Shown here in pieces: positions 13,569 to 24,709 of a stretch of 49,802 nucleotides of DNA. The position numbers and the translations under genes are program-made. The notes beneath the pieces were generated by a model. The model did not search any database and was not told the origin of the DNA. It saw only the letters and a program-made list of their open reading frames with translations. Position 1 is the stretch's first letter, and the number at the start of each line of letters is the position of its first letter. Source of the DNA: Mnemiopsis leidyi (lineage: Eukaryota; Ctenophora; Tentaculata; Lobata; Bolinopsidae); contig JH152910.1 in the NCBI GenBank assembly GCA_000226015.1, positions 5,975 through 55,776 on the forward strand, in the 5' to 3' direction.

Positions 13569-15236
13569 TGTATCAGTGATGGTAGATAAAAATAAGTTGC
13601 TTGATTGTTATCGAGTTGTGTCAAAAGGTCACGTTATTAGGTAATTCATTGCTTCTTACAGTAAAACGCAAACCTTCATATATGATCAGCCCGGACCATA
13701 CGGATTAAAAACGTCGGGACTGAAAATTCCGGAACTGACAAATTTCCGTGTTGCAAAAAAAATATTTTGCGAAATCTTTAGATACCAAGTTAGAAATTTC
13801 ATGAAAATGCCAACATAAAACCATCTGGCTTAAAAGGCTAATTCAGAAACTCAGGCTTGAAATTTTACTGTATTCCACATATTGGCAATTTTTAACGATG
13901 AGAGCTTAACGAAACATCAAAAATGCTCATGACACAAAAAGGAAGTTAAGAAAAAGTCAAGGAATCAGTGACGGCAAGACTTAATAAGTCACAATGACTA
14001 AAGAAAACTTATCCCGACTAAAGGGTGGTATGCAGGTACTGGGAACGATGGAGCCAATTAGTGTGCCTCATTCAGCACTGCCACGATCGTCGGACCATCT
14101 ACTCATTGGCAAGCTTGGTGTTTTAAGTGATAACAATATTTGAAATTCAATACTTCTTGTATGGGCTCATCAAGCTTTTTTTCAGTCATCCAATGTGAAA
14201 AATGTAGGACTTTTGTTTTTTATTTTGGTCGGCACTGTACTGCTTGGTAAAAATATTCATATTCTCAAAATACAAATCACACTTTAGCAAATCTTCCGTC
14301 AACCTTTAGGAGGGAGACAACACCACGAGTCTGGTGGACTTAAGGATAAACTAGAGGTTAAACCGAGAGTTCTTCTTCAGAATAAACATTATACTCTTAT
14401 TTTGCTTCCCTGGCCATTAGAAGACTATAGAAATACCGCATGAGTATTTAGAGTTCATTAATGAACAGTCGCTGATGTTGTGCATTTCGTCATTGGACCT
14501 TACTAGTTAGGAGTGTTTTTTACGAAGAAGGAAGTATCCCAATCTGTAAAAACATCCTTCAAAACATGAGGAATCTGCCGTTTAGCCCCATCTTAGCATG
14601 TAACAACATGGCACGTAGCCTTTACAATAATTCTCAAAATTTGTTTTTGGAACCGGAAATTTTCGGGAAAGTCGATATTCAATTCTAGTGAACTTTTCAA
14701 TTAATGAGTTAACAGTTAAGTATCAATAAATAAATATGTATGAATAAATAAATAATATGAAACAAATATAGTTTTCTGTTGTCCCAATAATTTGTCATTC
14801 TTTTTCATCTTACATGTCTTTTCATCTTACAAGTGAGCGTGAATTATGTCGACTAGCCGGAAACCCGTTCTCTGGCAGGTTAATCCTCCCTCCGACACTC
14901 ACCTCATCCTTTCCCTCCTCTCTTCTCCCTTATCTCTCTCCTCGGGCCAAGTTTTCAGATATAAGTATTGTTTAAACGGATTTGATTTTGTCTACGCGGA
15001 ATGAGTCACGTTTACTGAGTTTGAAAATCGCAAGTCAAAGTATGAACTGGTGTATAGAAAAGGGATTTTTTGTAATTTTTAGCAAGGAATACGTAGTGTT
15101 ATAACTAACTTAGTTAAACACTACGTATTCCTTGTTAGAAGATGTACGTAACTATACTATAGCAGTCCTTTTTCTCATAAAAATTAAAGTATGAACTATG
15201 ATTTGAACTAAAGGGAAATCGACAAAAATCACTTAC
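13569..15236. other. inter-cassette region
   Basis: No exon recognised. It contains simple AT-rich sequence, an ATAAATAAATA-like tract near 14727-14755, a pyrimidine-rich run around 14885-14945, and an inverted pair (AAGGAATACGTAGTGTT at 15085-15101 against AACACTACGTATTCCTT at 15117-15133) forming a near-perfect hairpin just beyond the cassette 3 donor. Confidence 0.4.
15085..15133. repeat. perfect 17-bp hairpin in the intron after cassette 3
   Basis: AAGGAATACGTAGTGTT at 15085-15101 is the exact reverse complement of AACACTACGTATTCCTT at 15117-15133, with a 15-bp loop. It lies about 100 bp downstream (in transcript sense) of the cassette 3 splice donor. It may be a tiny MITE or an RNA hairpin near the donor. 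Confidence 0.6.
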
Positions 15237-15779
15237 CAAAGCAAGAGCAGCCCTGAGTTTGCGTTTCCTCCAAAAGATGAAGACAGATAGAGATATAGAC
15301 AAAACCAGAACTGCTATTCCCGCCCCGACTAGCCCATCTCTCACTCTGTAGTCAGCAGGGTGGATCGTAACTGTAGCTTCCGCCTGACTAGAGATGTCCC
15401 AAGTCTCAGAACAGTAGAAGGTGTATTTTATCCTGGCATCCAATTGTCCTTCAATAGCAGTTGTTGCGTTCAGCACCGAGAACAATTGTTGGGTTGAGTT
15501 TGTGATGCTGTATATCAGTCCTTTAATGGTTTCATTCCTGTTCCAATCCATTGCCTTCCGGTATTCCTCGTCACCTCTCCTCACGCTCCATTGCAGAAGA
15601 TTCAGGCCATTACTGGAGTTGGTTTTACAGGTCACAGAGAACCAAGATCCTTCGTTCACCTGTGTTATCTTCGGTGTAATGGTGTAGTGGTGAGTCTCCT
15701 TTTCGTTTGTTGATGTTTCTGCCACTAAGACCGAATACCGTGTAAAGAGTAAAAACAACGAAAAAGCTCGTCTTATCAT
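15237..15779 (-). CDS. RTK ectodomain cassette 3: signal peptide, one Ig-like domain, TM, stub
   Basis: A 181-codon exon with ATG at 15777-15779 and GTAAGT donor in phase 0. The signal peptide (AFSLFLLFTRYSVLVA) is followed directly by the membrane-proximal Ig domain (HYTITPK, Cys-Trp-Cys). The distal domain of cassettes 1, 2, 5 and 6 is absent. The membrane helix and stub (VFIFWRKRKLRAALAL) are nearly identical to those of cassettes 1 and 4, so these three share a recent ancestor or exchange sequence. Predicted splicing is to the exon ending at 8152. Without splicing the frame runs 34 residues into the intron. Confidence 0.85.
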
Positions 15780-16959
15780 GTTCACAGCAGAGTTGTAGTA
15801 CTGTTCTTTAAATCGTCTTCAGGAATCATTGGTATTCCGATCAAGCGATAAGGACCTATTCACTTTAAAAGGAAAAGCGTCGTTCAAATAAATGGTATCT
15901 TAAACAAAATAAATTTGATCTAACGTTACAGTGAGACGTCGCAATATCTCTATCATAGACGGTAGAGTAATAGACAGACGTTAGTCTAAAGCAAAAATAA
16001 TCTACCTAGAAAGGTCACTTTCTAACTGAAGAGAATCTTATGTTTTTGGGTAGGTGTCGCTCTAGAGCGGTCGTCGGCGTTAGACCCTTAGGCCTTCAAA
16101 ATGTATTATTTGATGTCAATCTTTGTCAGGTGGTTTATGTTAGAGTACTTGACCACTGATAACTAAAGCAGGACTAAAGCAGGTCCAATAAATTTCGATA
16201 AATGAGATTTAAAAACTTTGAAAAATCGCCTTCCCAAGGATACCGCCTAAGGATACCTACTAGAAACAAAAAATAGTGAGTATGCGTGTATAGGTAATCA
16301 TTGCAACAAAAATTATCTAACAGTACATTTGGTCATTTGCCGACTGTTATAGCTGTCTACGGCCCGCCCTTATCAACAGTCTGTACAATTTTACCATTCT
16401 GTAGTATTCTGGTTTTCCAAAGAAAAAGTTTGTTAAATTGTACACTTATATTATATCAGTCGACCCGTGATGACAATATCTTTTGTCTTTCTCTTGCTGT
16501 CAGTCGCATCAGTCGGGACTATAAAATCATCAACTCATAAAAAGCTGCAGAAAGATCCCTTTAAAGTCAGTAAGTCACGATAGTTGTTTGTTTGTCGATT
16601 TGAATAATTTAATTGGAATGGACACATTGTACAAGTACTCAAATATGTAGTTTGATTTAAACGAGGATTGCGTAACAGTACCCTGTGCACATGAAAATCT
16701 CTTACAGCCGAGTGACAAACAATTTAGAAACAGCTGCGACTACCCTGTTGTCTATCTAAGGGGATTCTGTTGATCTGAACCGACAAGGTTTACTTATTGG
16801 AACTACAAACTATATCAAGATTCAAGACCAGAATGTGAAACCCCGTTATTATCTAGGTATAGAACCATAAAATTATAAAGGCATCCAAAACGTTAAAGAT
16901 ATTGATGTGATATCGACACTAATTGTTAATTGTCCTACTCGTCTTAGATAATGCTAATT

Positions 16960-17003
16960 GTTGAAATGTCTCACGCATCAATGATGGTGTGAGCAATTTC
17001 AAC
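16960..17003. repeat. imperfect hairpin
   Basis: GTTGAAATGTCTCAC faces GTGAGCAATTTCAAC, pairing in all but the two-base centre of each arm, with a 14-bp loop. It could be a structured RNA or a short MITE remnant; nothing assigns a function. Confidence 0.45.
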
Positions 17004-17556
17004 AGCTTGGGTTAGAGGGAAGTATAACAATAAGCAAAAGAGGGGGAGTATTTGATGTTCGAGTGTTAAAGTTTTACTAAGTTCAGAATCAAACCACTTT
17101 AAAAGTTTGAACCAAAACAAGAATACAGAGAAGTGAACACAGTCAAAAGGACAAAATTAGCTTCACTGTATAGCTACACTGGTATAGCAATTATGAAGAA
17201 ACGGAATCCGGAACGCTTAATAAGCGATTTGGTGTGGCTATAAAAAACTGATTAAATTTTTTGCATACATTCGAGGGTCTACACTCTACAAACACGAAAC
17301 TGATTAAATGCAACCTGGTACATATTCGAGGATAAAAGTCCACCACTGTACAATTTGAGTGGTGAGAAAATTCTTGGTAACTAAAAAGCCCGTTGTATTA
17401 CAGGCAGAAATATTTCTACTCAAAACCGAATTTCTCCCCGAAAATTTACCAAAATTAGAAAAAAGCTCAGTGATTGTAACTAACAGTTAGTGATACTTTT
17501 CCTTTTAGGAGGTCCTCTTTGTGACGTTGATTTGTGTCACACTTTTTTTTGGAATC

Positions 17557-17733
17557 AAATTCTCCAACATTCAGGCTTTAACAATATCAATCAAACCTTA
17601 CCTTTAGACAAGTCTGTCTATTCAAACCTTACCTTTAGACAAGTCTGTCTATTCAACAGAGAAAAAATTCTCCAACATTCAGGCTTTAACAATATCAATC
17701 AAACCTTACCTTTAGACAAGTCTGTCTATTCAA
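17557..17733. repeat. nested tandem duplication, 108-bp period
   Basis: A block of about 69 bp beginning AAATTCTCCAACATTC occurs at 17557 and again at 17665. In the first copy an inner unit of about 30 bp (CCTTACCTTTAGACAAGTCT...) is itself duplicated. Sequence identity is almost complete, so the duplications are recent. Confidence 0.8.
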
Positions 17734-18004
17734 CATGGAAAAAGAAGTCGATGCTGAAAACATTCCCAAAGTTTTTGACTTTTTGTGAACGATAACTTAA
17801 TATGATAAATCATTCCTTCCAATCAGAATTCATTTCATATTCAGTTTCTGTCTCAACTCACTGATAAGTGTATTAATTTTTGAATATTTGCCGGAATTCA
17901 CGAACTAGATTTTTGGACCCTAATCATGTAGGATATGTCAATGCATATATCAACTGGCAAATAAAATTCTGCTTAAACATACAAATCTGAAACACGACAC
18001 TCAC

Positions 18005-18532
18005 CAGAGCTAAAGCAGCCCTAAGTTTGCGCCTCCTCCACAGGTAGAACCCAGTCAGGGATATTAACAACACCAGAACTGCAACTCCCGTCCCCACTAG
18101 CCCATCTCTCAAGCTGTAGTCAACAGGGTGGACCGTAACTGTAGCGTCCGATATCCAGTCCCACACGTTATCCGAGCAGTAGAAGGTGTATTCCACCATC
18201 CTCTCCAGCTGCCCATCATCCAGAATCACAGCTGTGAGGACAGAGGAGTGTCTATCATTCTCAGTGTTGCTAGAGTTTGATATGTTGTAAAGAAACCCTG
18301 CTGTGTGGTCTCCTCCGGACTGTTGTATAGAGACTCTATGTCCTTCATCGTCCTTCCTCACACTCCACTGAAGAAGTTCTAATCCTCTACTGGAGTTGGT
18401 TTCACAGGTCAGAGAGAACCGGGATCCGACAGTTACCTTACTTGTTTCAGGTGTGATGGTATATTCGTCATATGTTTCCGTGGCAACGACAGGAAGACAG
18501 AGCAGTATAAAGGGAATTACTGGGGTTTTCAT
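18005..18532 (-). CDS. RTK ectodomain cassette 4: signal peptide, one Ig-like domain, TM, stub
   Basis: A 176-codon exon; ATG at 18530-18532 begins a textbook signal peptide (MKTPVIPFILLCLPVVATE). The single Ig domain starts DEYTITPET and has Cys-Trp-Cys with the second Cys in YTFYCS. The membrane segment and stub (FYLWRRRKLRAALAL) closely match cassettes 1 and 3. It ends with a phase-0 GTGAGT donor. A two-codon upstream ATG-x-TAG lies in the presumed leader, about 28 bp before the start. Like cassette 3 it lacks the distal domain. Nothing else encoding a cytoplasmic part follows before cassette 3. Confidence 0.85.
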
Positions 18533-20230
18533 GTCACTCTGATATGGGCTCACTACTCCATGTTTAGTTGGCAAAGTATCCCTCTTCAATTTGACTTATC
18601 CAAATGATAGCTCTCCTAATTTGTTAATAGTTACGGTGAAGTAAGGAGAAATTACGAACAAACCAAGCTGAAATGCACCGATGAAAATCGAAATAGCTAC
18701 ATTAGTAAACGAATAAATCACGATAGAGTACTGTTAAACTACGAAAACTGTCTTCAGTAAAACGAAGATAAAACGAGGATTGAGAAGTTGAGACATGATC
18801 ATTGATCACATGAACTGATGGTATCAAAAACAGTACCCGCCTAGCCTGTGCTACCGATACAGGAAAGGGAATAAAACGGAGATATCTCTCTTACTGGGAG
18901 AAAAAGAGTCTGGAGCTGTAAGGAGACTTTTATGATACTGTGTTATAACAGATATTAATATGGTTACAAGTTACTCGATATCAATAGATACCTACTCAAC
19001 GGTCGAATTTCCGTTCGGTTGTTCGTAACCTTTACTGACCTCAGTCAAATTCCAACATTCATCTACTATAGAGCAATGTCAGTGGCATTATATCACATTA
19101 GATATTATATATAGGTGTTGGTCCGTCTATGTGCTAGTCGGAAGTCATTATAACTTTTGCAAAGTTATGCGAGGTATTTGGAAGTGAGGAAGTGATATAA
19201 ACTTAAAAACATTCAGGTTTAATATCAGAGGGGATCTTTCCGTTGTACCAAGGTAAAAATATGGCATTTGGCAGTGCAATAAATTTTATAAGTGTCCTGT
19301 CTATCAAATCTGTTATGACTTCATGAGAGTTAAGATTTGCGTTATCCGCACTTGAGACATTGCTAGATAGCTAGATGAATACGATATGGCAAATTTATAA
19401 ATGCCATCTTATTTTCAAACTTCTTAACTTCCTGACCTAAAGAAGCTTAGGCAGAAAAAACATAGTTGATATCATATTGTTAGCCATTTTGTGACCCAAG
19501 CTCTCTTCAAAGATCTACATTCTATTGTGCAATTTACAGAGAATATTCGTGTAAAGATTCCGTACTAAGAGATTACCCGGCTAGAAAAAAACGCGGCGTT
19601 TTAAAAAACGCCGGTGTTAACGCCGTGCTTTTGTCGAGTTAACACAGTGTTTTTCAAAAAACGTGCGGTATTTTTCAAAAACGTGCAGTATTTTTCAAAA
19701 AAGCGCGGTATTTTTCAAAAAACCCGATGTTTCTGCAACTTTAATAAACGGGCACACAGAAATCGTGTGTTTTTGAGCGCGCTTGCAAAAAGGGAGTCCA
19801 ATCATGAGGAAACGTCGAGTTTTTCAAAAAACACTGCATTAACTCGACAAAAGAGCGGCGTTTTTGATAAAAACGCCGGCGTTTTTTGAAAAACGCCTTT
19901 TTTTTCTAGCCGGGTATCTATTGGTGTGCACCGCAAATGTCTTACATTTTCTGTCTTTTTTCTTCATTAGAAAGCACTGACTGAAAGCCAACCGAATATA
20001 CGGTCATGTCCGAGTGTCCGGTATTCGTTTGATTCTTGCACGATCCGGTCGGGTTTTACTTCCATAATTTAATTTTAGGTACCAAATACCGGATCGGGAA
20101 AACTAAGATTCACAAAGTTTTAAAAATTTTCCATTTTTTTCCATCTTTTTTCAATTCTTGTTGAAAAGGATCTTAATCCAAGAGATTTAAACATTACAGT
20201 TTACATTACTTACTGCTTCTCAATGCTTAC
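18533..20230. other. inter-cassette region
   Basis: Sequence between cassettes 4 and 5. The only structured element is the MITE at 19576-19914. No further exon was recognised. Confidence 0.4.
19576..19914. mobile_element. MITE with long terminal inverted repeats and TA target duplication
   Basis: The ends are inverted copies: CCCGGCTAGAAAAAAA on the left and its complement TTTTTTTCTAGCCGGG on the right, flanked by TA on both sides (19574-19575 and 19915-19916). Subterminal arms also pair (CTTTTGTCGAGTTAACACAG against CTGCATTAACTCGACAAAAG), so most of the 339 bp can fold into one hairpin. Internal short repeats of GTATTTTTCAAAAA are present. It has no transposase. The TA duplication is typical of Tc1/mariner-related families, but the family itself is not identified. 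A 91-codon frame inside it is an accident of the repeats. Confidence 0.85.
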
Positions 20231-21370
20231 CTTTGCAACCTGTCTTCTGCTTCTCCACCTCACCACTATGATAATAACCGCCACCAGAAGAGAGCTTCCA
20301 ACGACCGCTCCGCCAGCCAACCCCAGTATTGTAATCCACAACCGGTCTATAGCTTGCACAGTGACCCGCGTCTCTGCATGAGGCTGGCTCGAATGAAGAA
20401 TGGACATGGCCCGGCAAAAGTATGAGTACTTTTGTCCAACGAAATCCTCCGTTTCTATGGTCCTGACAATAAGCTTGGAGAGTGGGGGGTCGGTTGAGTT
20501 GACACAAGTGAACTCTGCATTACGATTGTTCTCCCCACAAACGATCTCCCTTTCAGCACCTTCATCTAACCTTCTACTCCAGCGTATGTGGGGCAATGCT
20601 CGGTGTGTTTCAGTGTGGCAAGTTAGCGTGAAACTATTTCCCACCTTTATGGAGGTGGAGAGTGGGGTGATCTTCACTTCGTACAGCTCGTCTACCTTCA
20701 TCACCGTCTCAACCTCTGACACCAGAGTAGCTGTTTCAGAGATCTGGTTGCTGCACGTCAGAGAGGACTGATGATGAGACTCATAGTGCAGTATCAGGTG
20801 AAAGAAAATGTAGGCATCTCCACCTTTATCGGGATCGTAGCTGGTCGTCAGAGTGTCTCCCTCGGTCTGTACCACACCGTTAACCACCAGAAACATGTTC
20901 TTGACTGTAGCTTGTAAGAGATGATTGCAGGCCCAGGGTGTGTTGTAAGACACTCTGCAGCCAAACGTCACGTTCTCCCCTTCGTCCCAGTCCACTCCTG
21001 TAGGTTGCACCATCTTGTACACTTCATATGTCCCATTTAGTGATCCGAATGTGCTTTCATCCTTACAGTCCTCTTCTGTCATCTTCAGTATACTATTATC
21101 TGTAGACCTTTTGTTTAGCACCAGATCAGTGGACTTATTGCTGATGTGATCTAGAGACCATCTCCGTGTCTTTTCTTTTTCGGTTCCTGGTTTAAAAAAG
21201 TTTACAGGTGCTGGAGGTGTAACATTGGGTGACCCTTCTGAAATGGTTTTTGTATGTGACGCTCTGCTGACTTCTTTCTGCAACGTCTGATGGACCGGAG
21301 ACTGAAATCTTGAAGCTGATGAGGCAGGAAGTGCCATAATGATAAAACATGCCAACTTCCAATATACCAT
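20231..21370 (-). CDS. RTK ectodomain cassette 5: signal peptide, two Ig-like domains, TM, stub
   Basis: A 380-codon exon with ATG at 21368-21370 and GTAAGC donor in phase 0. The signal peptide is followed by a long polar linker. A distal domain carries YESHHQS, then VDELYEVKIT opens the membrane-proximal Cys-Trp-Cys domain (IRWSRRL; KYSYFCR). The membrane helix (SLLVAVIIIVV) and stub RWRSRRQVAK differ clearly from those of cassettes 1, 3 and 4. It has the same two-domain plan as cassettes 1, 2 and 6. An unspliced read-through would stop after five residues. Confidence 0.85.
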
Positions 21371-22558
21371 ATCAGCCTGCTAGTTTATGCATTTATTAAG
21401 TTAAATTACATTTCGTACCGTAATCCAATATCCATCAAATACTTATGATGTTTTAAGGGTATCAAACAACAGATCAATAACTCCACATAAAGTTTTATCT
21501 TGAATCAAAATAGTGCGTCTTGTTGTAATTTGGAGCAATCTAATTTCATTGTTTTTGGAAAAACCATGCAACATGCGATTCATCACGTTATTATACTCTA
21601 TTAGTGCTTAAGTGTAATGGACACGAAGAAAAAGCAAGAAAGTAGCTGATTACTCGGATGACAAAGCGGAATCACAATAGAAATGTACACGTACTAGGTA
21701 ACTACAGATCTATATAGAAGCACCCAGGCAGACATTGAGATGTGGGAACTGTTCCCAATCTACTCACTGAAGGGTTCAACACTGCAAGACATCATCTGTT
21801 GAACTCCAGCTGTGCGTGTAATATCAGGAACAGAATCTACAAGGGGAAACGGATGACGGAGAAGATGGGAGTCGTACAAGAGTTACAAATTATTCTAGTT
21901 AATGGAGCTGAGTATTCTGAAGAAACTGTCTGACCAGTCTTTTTTGAAATGTCGCCATTTTGTCTTAGACTGGCAAGATCATAAAATTTACAAAGGGTTC
22001 TCCCATGGTATATGACGGTTACTAGCTTTGGAAATTCCTGTTAGTCATTCCCTAGTTTCCCCTTGATTATGTGATATTGCTAGCTTAGCCGGCAGAATTC
22101 ATCTCTTCCAACTAACGTACAGCTTTTTCTAGAACGAAGATAAGAACTTTAACTGACTAAATGTTGGATTGGTTTCTCCCGGATTTCGCCTGTTTTTGCA
22201 GTGTATATAGTACTACAGGGATGAGTAGGGAGACTCTTTTAGCAGCTCTGCTAATCAGTCTGCCATAGACTGAGAGACTAAGGGAAACGTACAGACACTC
22301 TTTAACTGTGATAGTACAAAGAGGGGACAAGTTATTGACAACCACTTTCACTAAGCCGCCCGAACTTTGTCACATATTATCATGAATATTAAGGCATTGG
22401 CACTATTTAGATTTAAAATTATCTAAAATATATAAGAATTAAAATAAATCTACGTGTTTCGTGCGATGCTTTTTTGATGTATTTGAATTATTCTACGAGC
22501 ATGCAATGTTCATAGCATAATTTACATAAAATGATTAAGGGAACAAATTCTACCTTAC
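21371..22558. other. inter-cassette region
   Basis: No clear exon. A 64-codon minus frame at 22157-22351 contains a short hydrophobic run and could be a decayed TM exon belonging to the relic at 22559, but I could not align it convincingly with the intact TM exon at 23098-23220. Confidence 0.3.
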
Positions 22559-22642
22559 CACGATTTTAACCGTTGCCCCCGCCCAAGGCTGATAGTTATG
22601 ACGTCTGTGCGTAGTTCTGCACTTGTTAAATATCTCTTTCCC
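22559..22642 (-). pseudogene. relic of a further ectodomain cassette (3' end of an Ig exon)
   Basis: Twenty-eight codons (KCRTTHRRHNYQPWAGATV) match the last part of the Ig exon of cassette 6 (KCRTTYTRHNNQPWAEAKV), and the phase-0 donor is retained (GTAAGG). Upstream of this, homology is lost and no Ig core or signal peptide is found. It is best read as a truncated duplicate left by turnover of the array. A real mini-exon is less likely. Confidence 0.75.
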
Positions 22643-23097
22643 TAAAAATCTCTCTCTTAGTATGTCTCTCTTTGTGGTTCGATCATTAATATCGTTAATT
22701 TAGGGGATACCAATCCCCCGCCCAGGCAGCTCCGAAAATTATTCAGCTGTAAAAATATTGTCAAATCGTGACAAACTAAAATATCATCTGGTATACTGTT
22801 TTCGTTGGAGGTATCTGCCAAAGAATAGCAATTTGATGAAATGTCGTAGCCCAGTAATAAAAGTATGATCATTCAGATTTGTATTTAACAACTTATTCGA
22901 ACTTAATAAGGAATAGAGAGATTTTGGAACTCTACGCAATGACTATACCTTAATGAAAAATAAGGTAAACTATCGAAAACTGAGACTGTGCAATGCAGAA
23001 CATTCTGCTGGGTGACAACGAACAGGTTCTGATGAAATGTTGTTTTGATTTTATCAGAACATGATTACCCATGTCAGGTTGTTATTTGTATACTCAC

Positions 23098-24709
23098 CCT
23101 AACTAGACTAGTTCGTCTACGCTGTATTTGTACACGTCTACCCGCAAGTAGAAATACTGCCAGTGTTAGGCCCATTCCTCCTAATATTTTCAGTGCCGTC
23201 CCCAACTTTCTGTCCACCGGCTGAATTGGGGAATTACACATAAAAAGATATATCACGCATATAGAGGTATTGGCACGCTATAGTTTTTAGTTTGTCTCTT
23301 AGTTAGCCCGTATCCGTTGCTTCTTAGCGGTATCTAGTTTCCAATTATTGCAACTTCGTAGTGAATTTTATCCTTCATCACAGTACTTAATTTACGATAA
23401 CTACAAATTCATAGCGGTATCTAGTCTAAAAGAGAGGTGGAAATCTAAAGCGTCCGCGTGAAACCAAACAAAGCAGGAGCGATTATTGTTTTAATGGCAT
23501 TTTTAGATTTATTCATACTGTCTACGAATATTTATATATCGGAGATAGATAACTAGAATAGATAGGCGACAGATGGGGCTTCAACCTACCACCTCTACCT
23601 ACTGAGCTTCCGTCGCAGGTATTACGCGTTATACGTGATCAGGAGTGTCTAGAAAGCTATAAAATATAAATAAGGTTTGATAATATTCAAAAAATTTTTA
23701 ACAAAATGCGTATGTACAAAATACGATCACGATAAGGAAAACTTCTTACCACAATTGTAACCTTTGCCTCCGCCCAGGGCTGATTATTATGTCGTGTGTA
23801 GGTTGTTCTGCACTTGTAAATGTATATCTCTCCTTTAAACCCGTCCTCGACCTTGGTTCCCATGACGATAACTTGCTGTGGTGGACTGGTCGTGTTGTGA
23901 TACGTGATCAGATCCTCTGTCTTACGGTCCCCCTCTAGATTAACATGCCCGAGGTCCCCTTGTAATTCATCTTTTCTATACCACTGTATTTTATCAAGTC
24001 CTCTATCATTGCTGATGGAGCAAGTCAGATTGTACTTGCCTCCCTCCGTCACTACCGTTTTGTTGGGTGCTAACGAAACTTCAAACAGCTCGTCTACTCT
24101 GGTAATCTCCTCAGTGTCGGAGACAAAACGCACTTCGTCTGTCAGGTTTACTACGCACCTCAGGCGAGCATGTAGGTGGGCTTCATAGAGAAGGATCAGT
24201 CCGAAAGTTTTTGCTGGTTTTTCAAGATCTATGTCATATTGAACTGAGCTCAGAGCTTTGTCTGTCTGAACAACGTTATTTACCGACAGAAAGGTGTCGT
24301 TTAACGTTTTTGTGATCAGTTCATTGCAAGTTTCAGATAAATTGTCGGCCACGCTACAAATAAACTTTTCTTCGTGATACTCATCATTATTATTATCGAG
24401 ATGTTTTTCTAATTTGTAAACTTGAAATGTTCCCTCCAAGGTTTTACTTCCACTACAGTTTTCTGATATTTGTTCTGGTGTTATGGATCGTTCGTTTTCT
24501 CGAACGTCGGTAATTACACGTCTTCTTCTTCTATTGTTGTTACGACAGTCCTTACACAATTGTAAATCATTAGAAGTAAGCTCTCCCAGGCCCTTAGAAC
24601 TGAACAGGGCTGCCTGTATCGGTCTCTCTAAACGACTCTGTGATGCTGACAATGTTGCAGTAAGATAAAGTAGTCCCAGAAGAGAAGATTGAAAGACCGA
24701 ACTTTTCAT
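23098..24709 (-). CDS. RTK ectodomain cassette 6: two exons, two Ig-like domains, separate TM exon
   Basis: Exon A (23750-24709, 320 codons, ATG 24707-24709) encodes a signal peptide, a basic run (NNNRRRRR), a distal domain with YEAHLHA, and a VDELFEVSLA membrane-proximal domain with Cys-Trp-Cys. It ends in a phase-0 GTAAGA donor. Exon B (23098-23220, 41 codons) is bounded by AG and GTGAGT, both phase 0. It encodes the membrane helix (GGMGLTLAVFLLAG) and basic stub RRVQIQRRRTSLVR. In the other cassettes the same two parts are fused in one exon, so this one either keeps an ancestral intron or gained one. It is the cassette farthest from the kinase (about 15 kb), next to the divergent XKR gene. 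Confidence 0.83.

Larger units (their letters stand above)
15780..18004. other. inter-cassette region
   Basis: It lies between cassettes 3 and 4. It holds a hairpin at 16960-17003 and nested direct repeats at 17557-17733. A 79-codon + frame at 16301-16540 has no support. No cytoplasmic exon was recognised. Confidence 0.4.

Noticed and set aside
19614-19889. 91-codon + frame
   Set aside because: It lies wholly inside the MITE and is produced by its internal repeats.
22157-22351. TM exon of the relic cassette
   Set aside because: It has a weak hydrophobic run only, and I could not align it with the intact TM exon or find matching acceptor and donor sites.
12193-24709. five independent stand-alone receptor genes upstream of the kinase
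   Set aside because: Each would need its own terminal exon; none was recognised between cassettes, and all donors share the phase of the kinase-side acceptor. It remains the main alternative until transcripts are examined.
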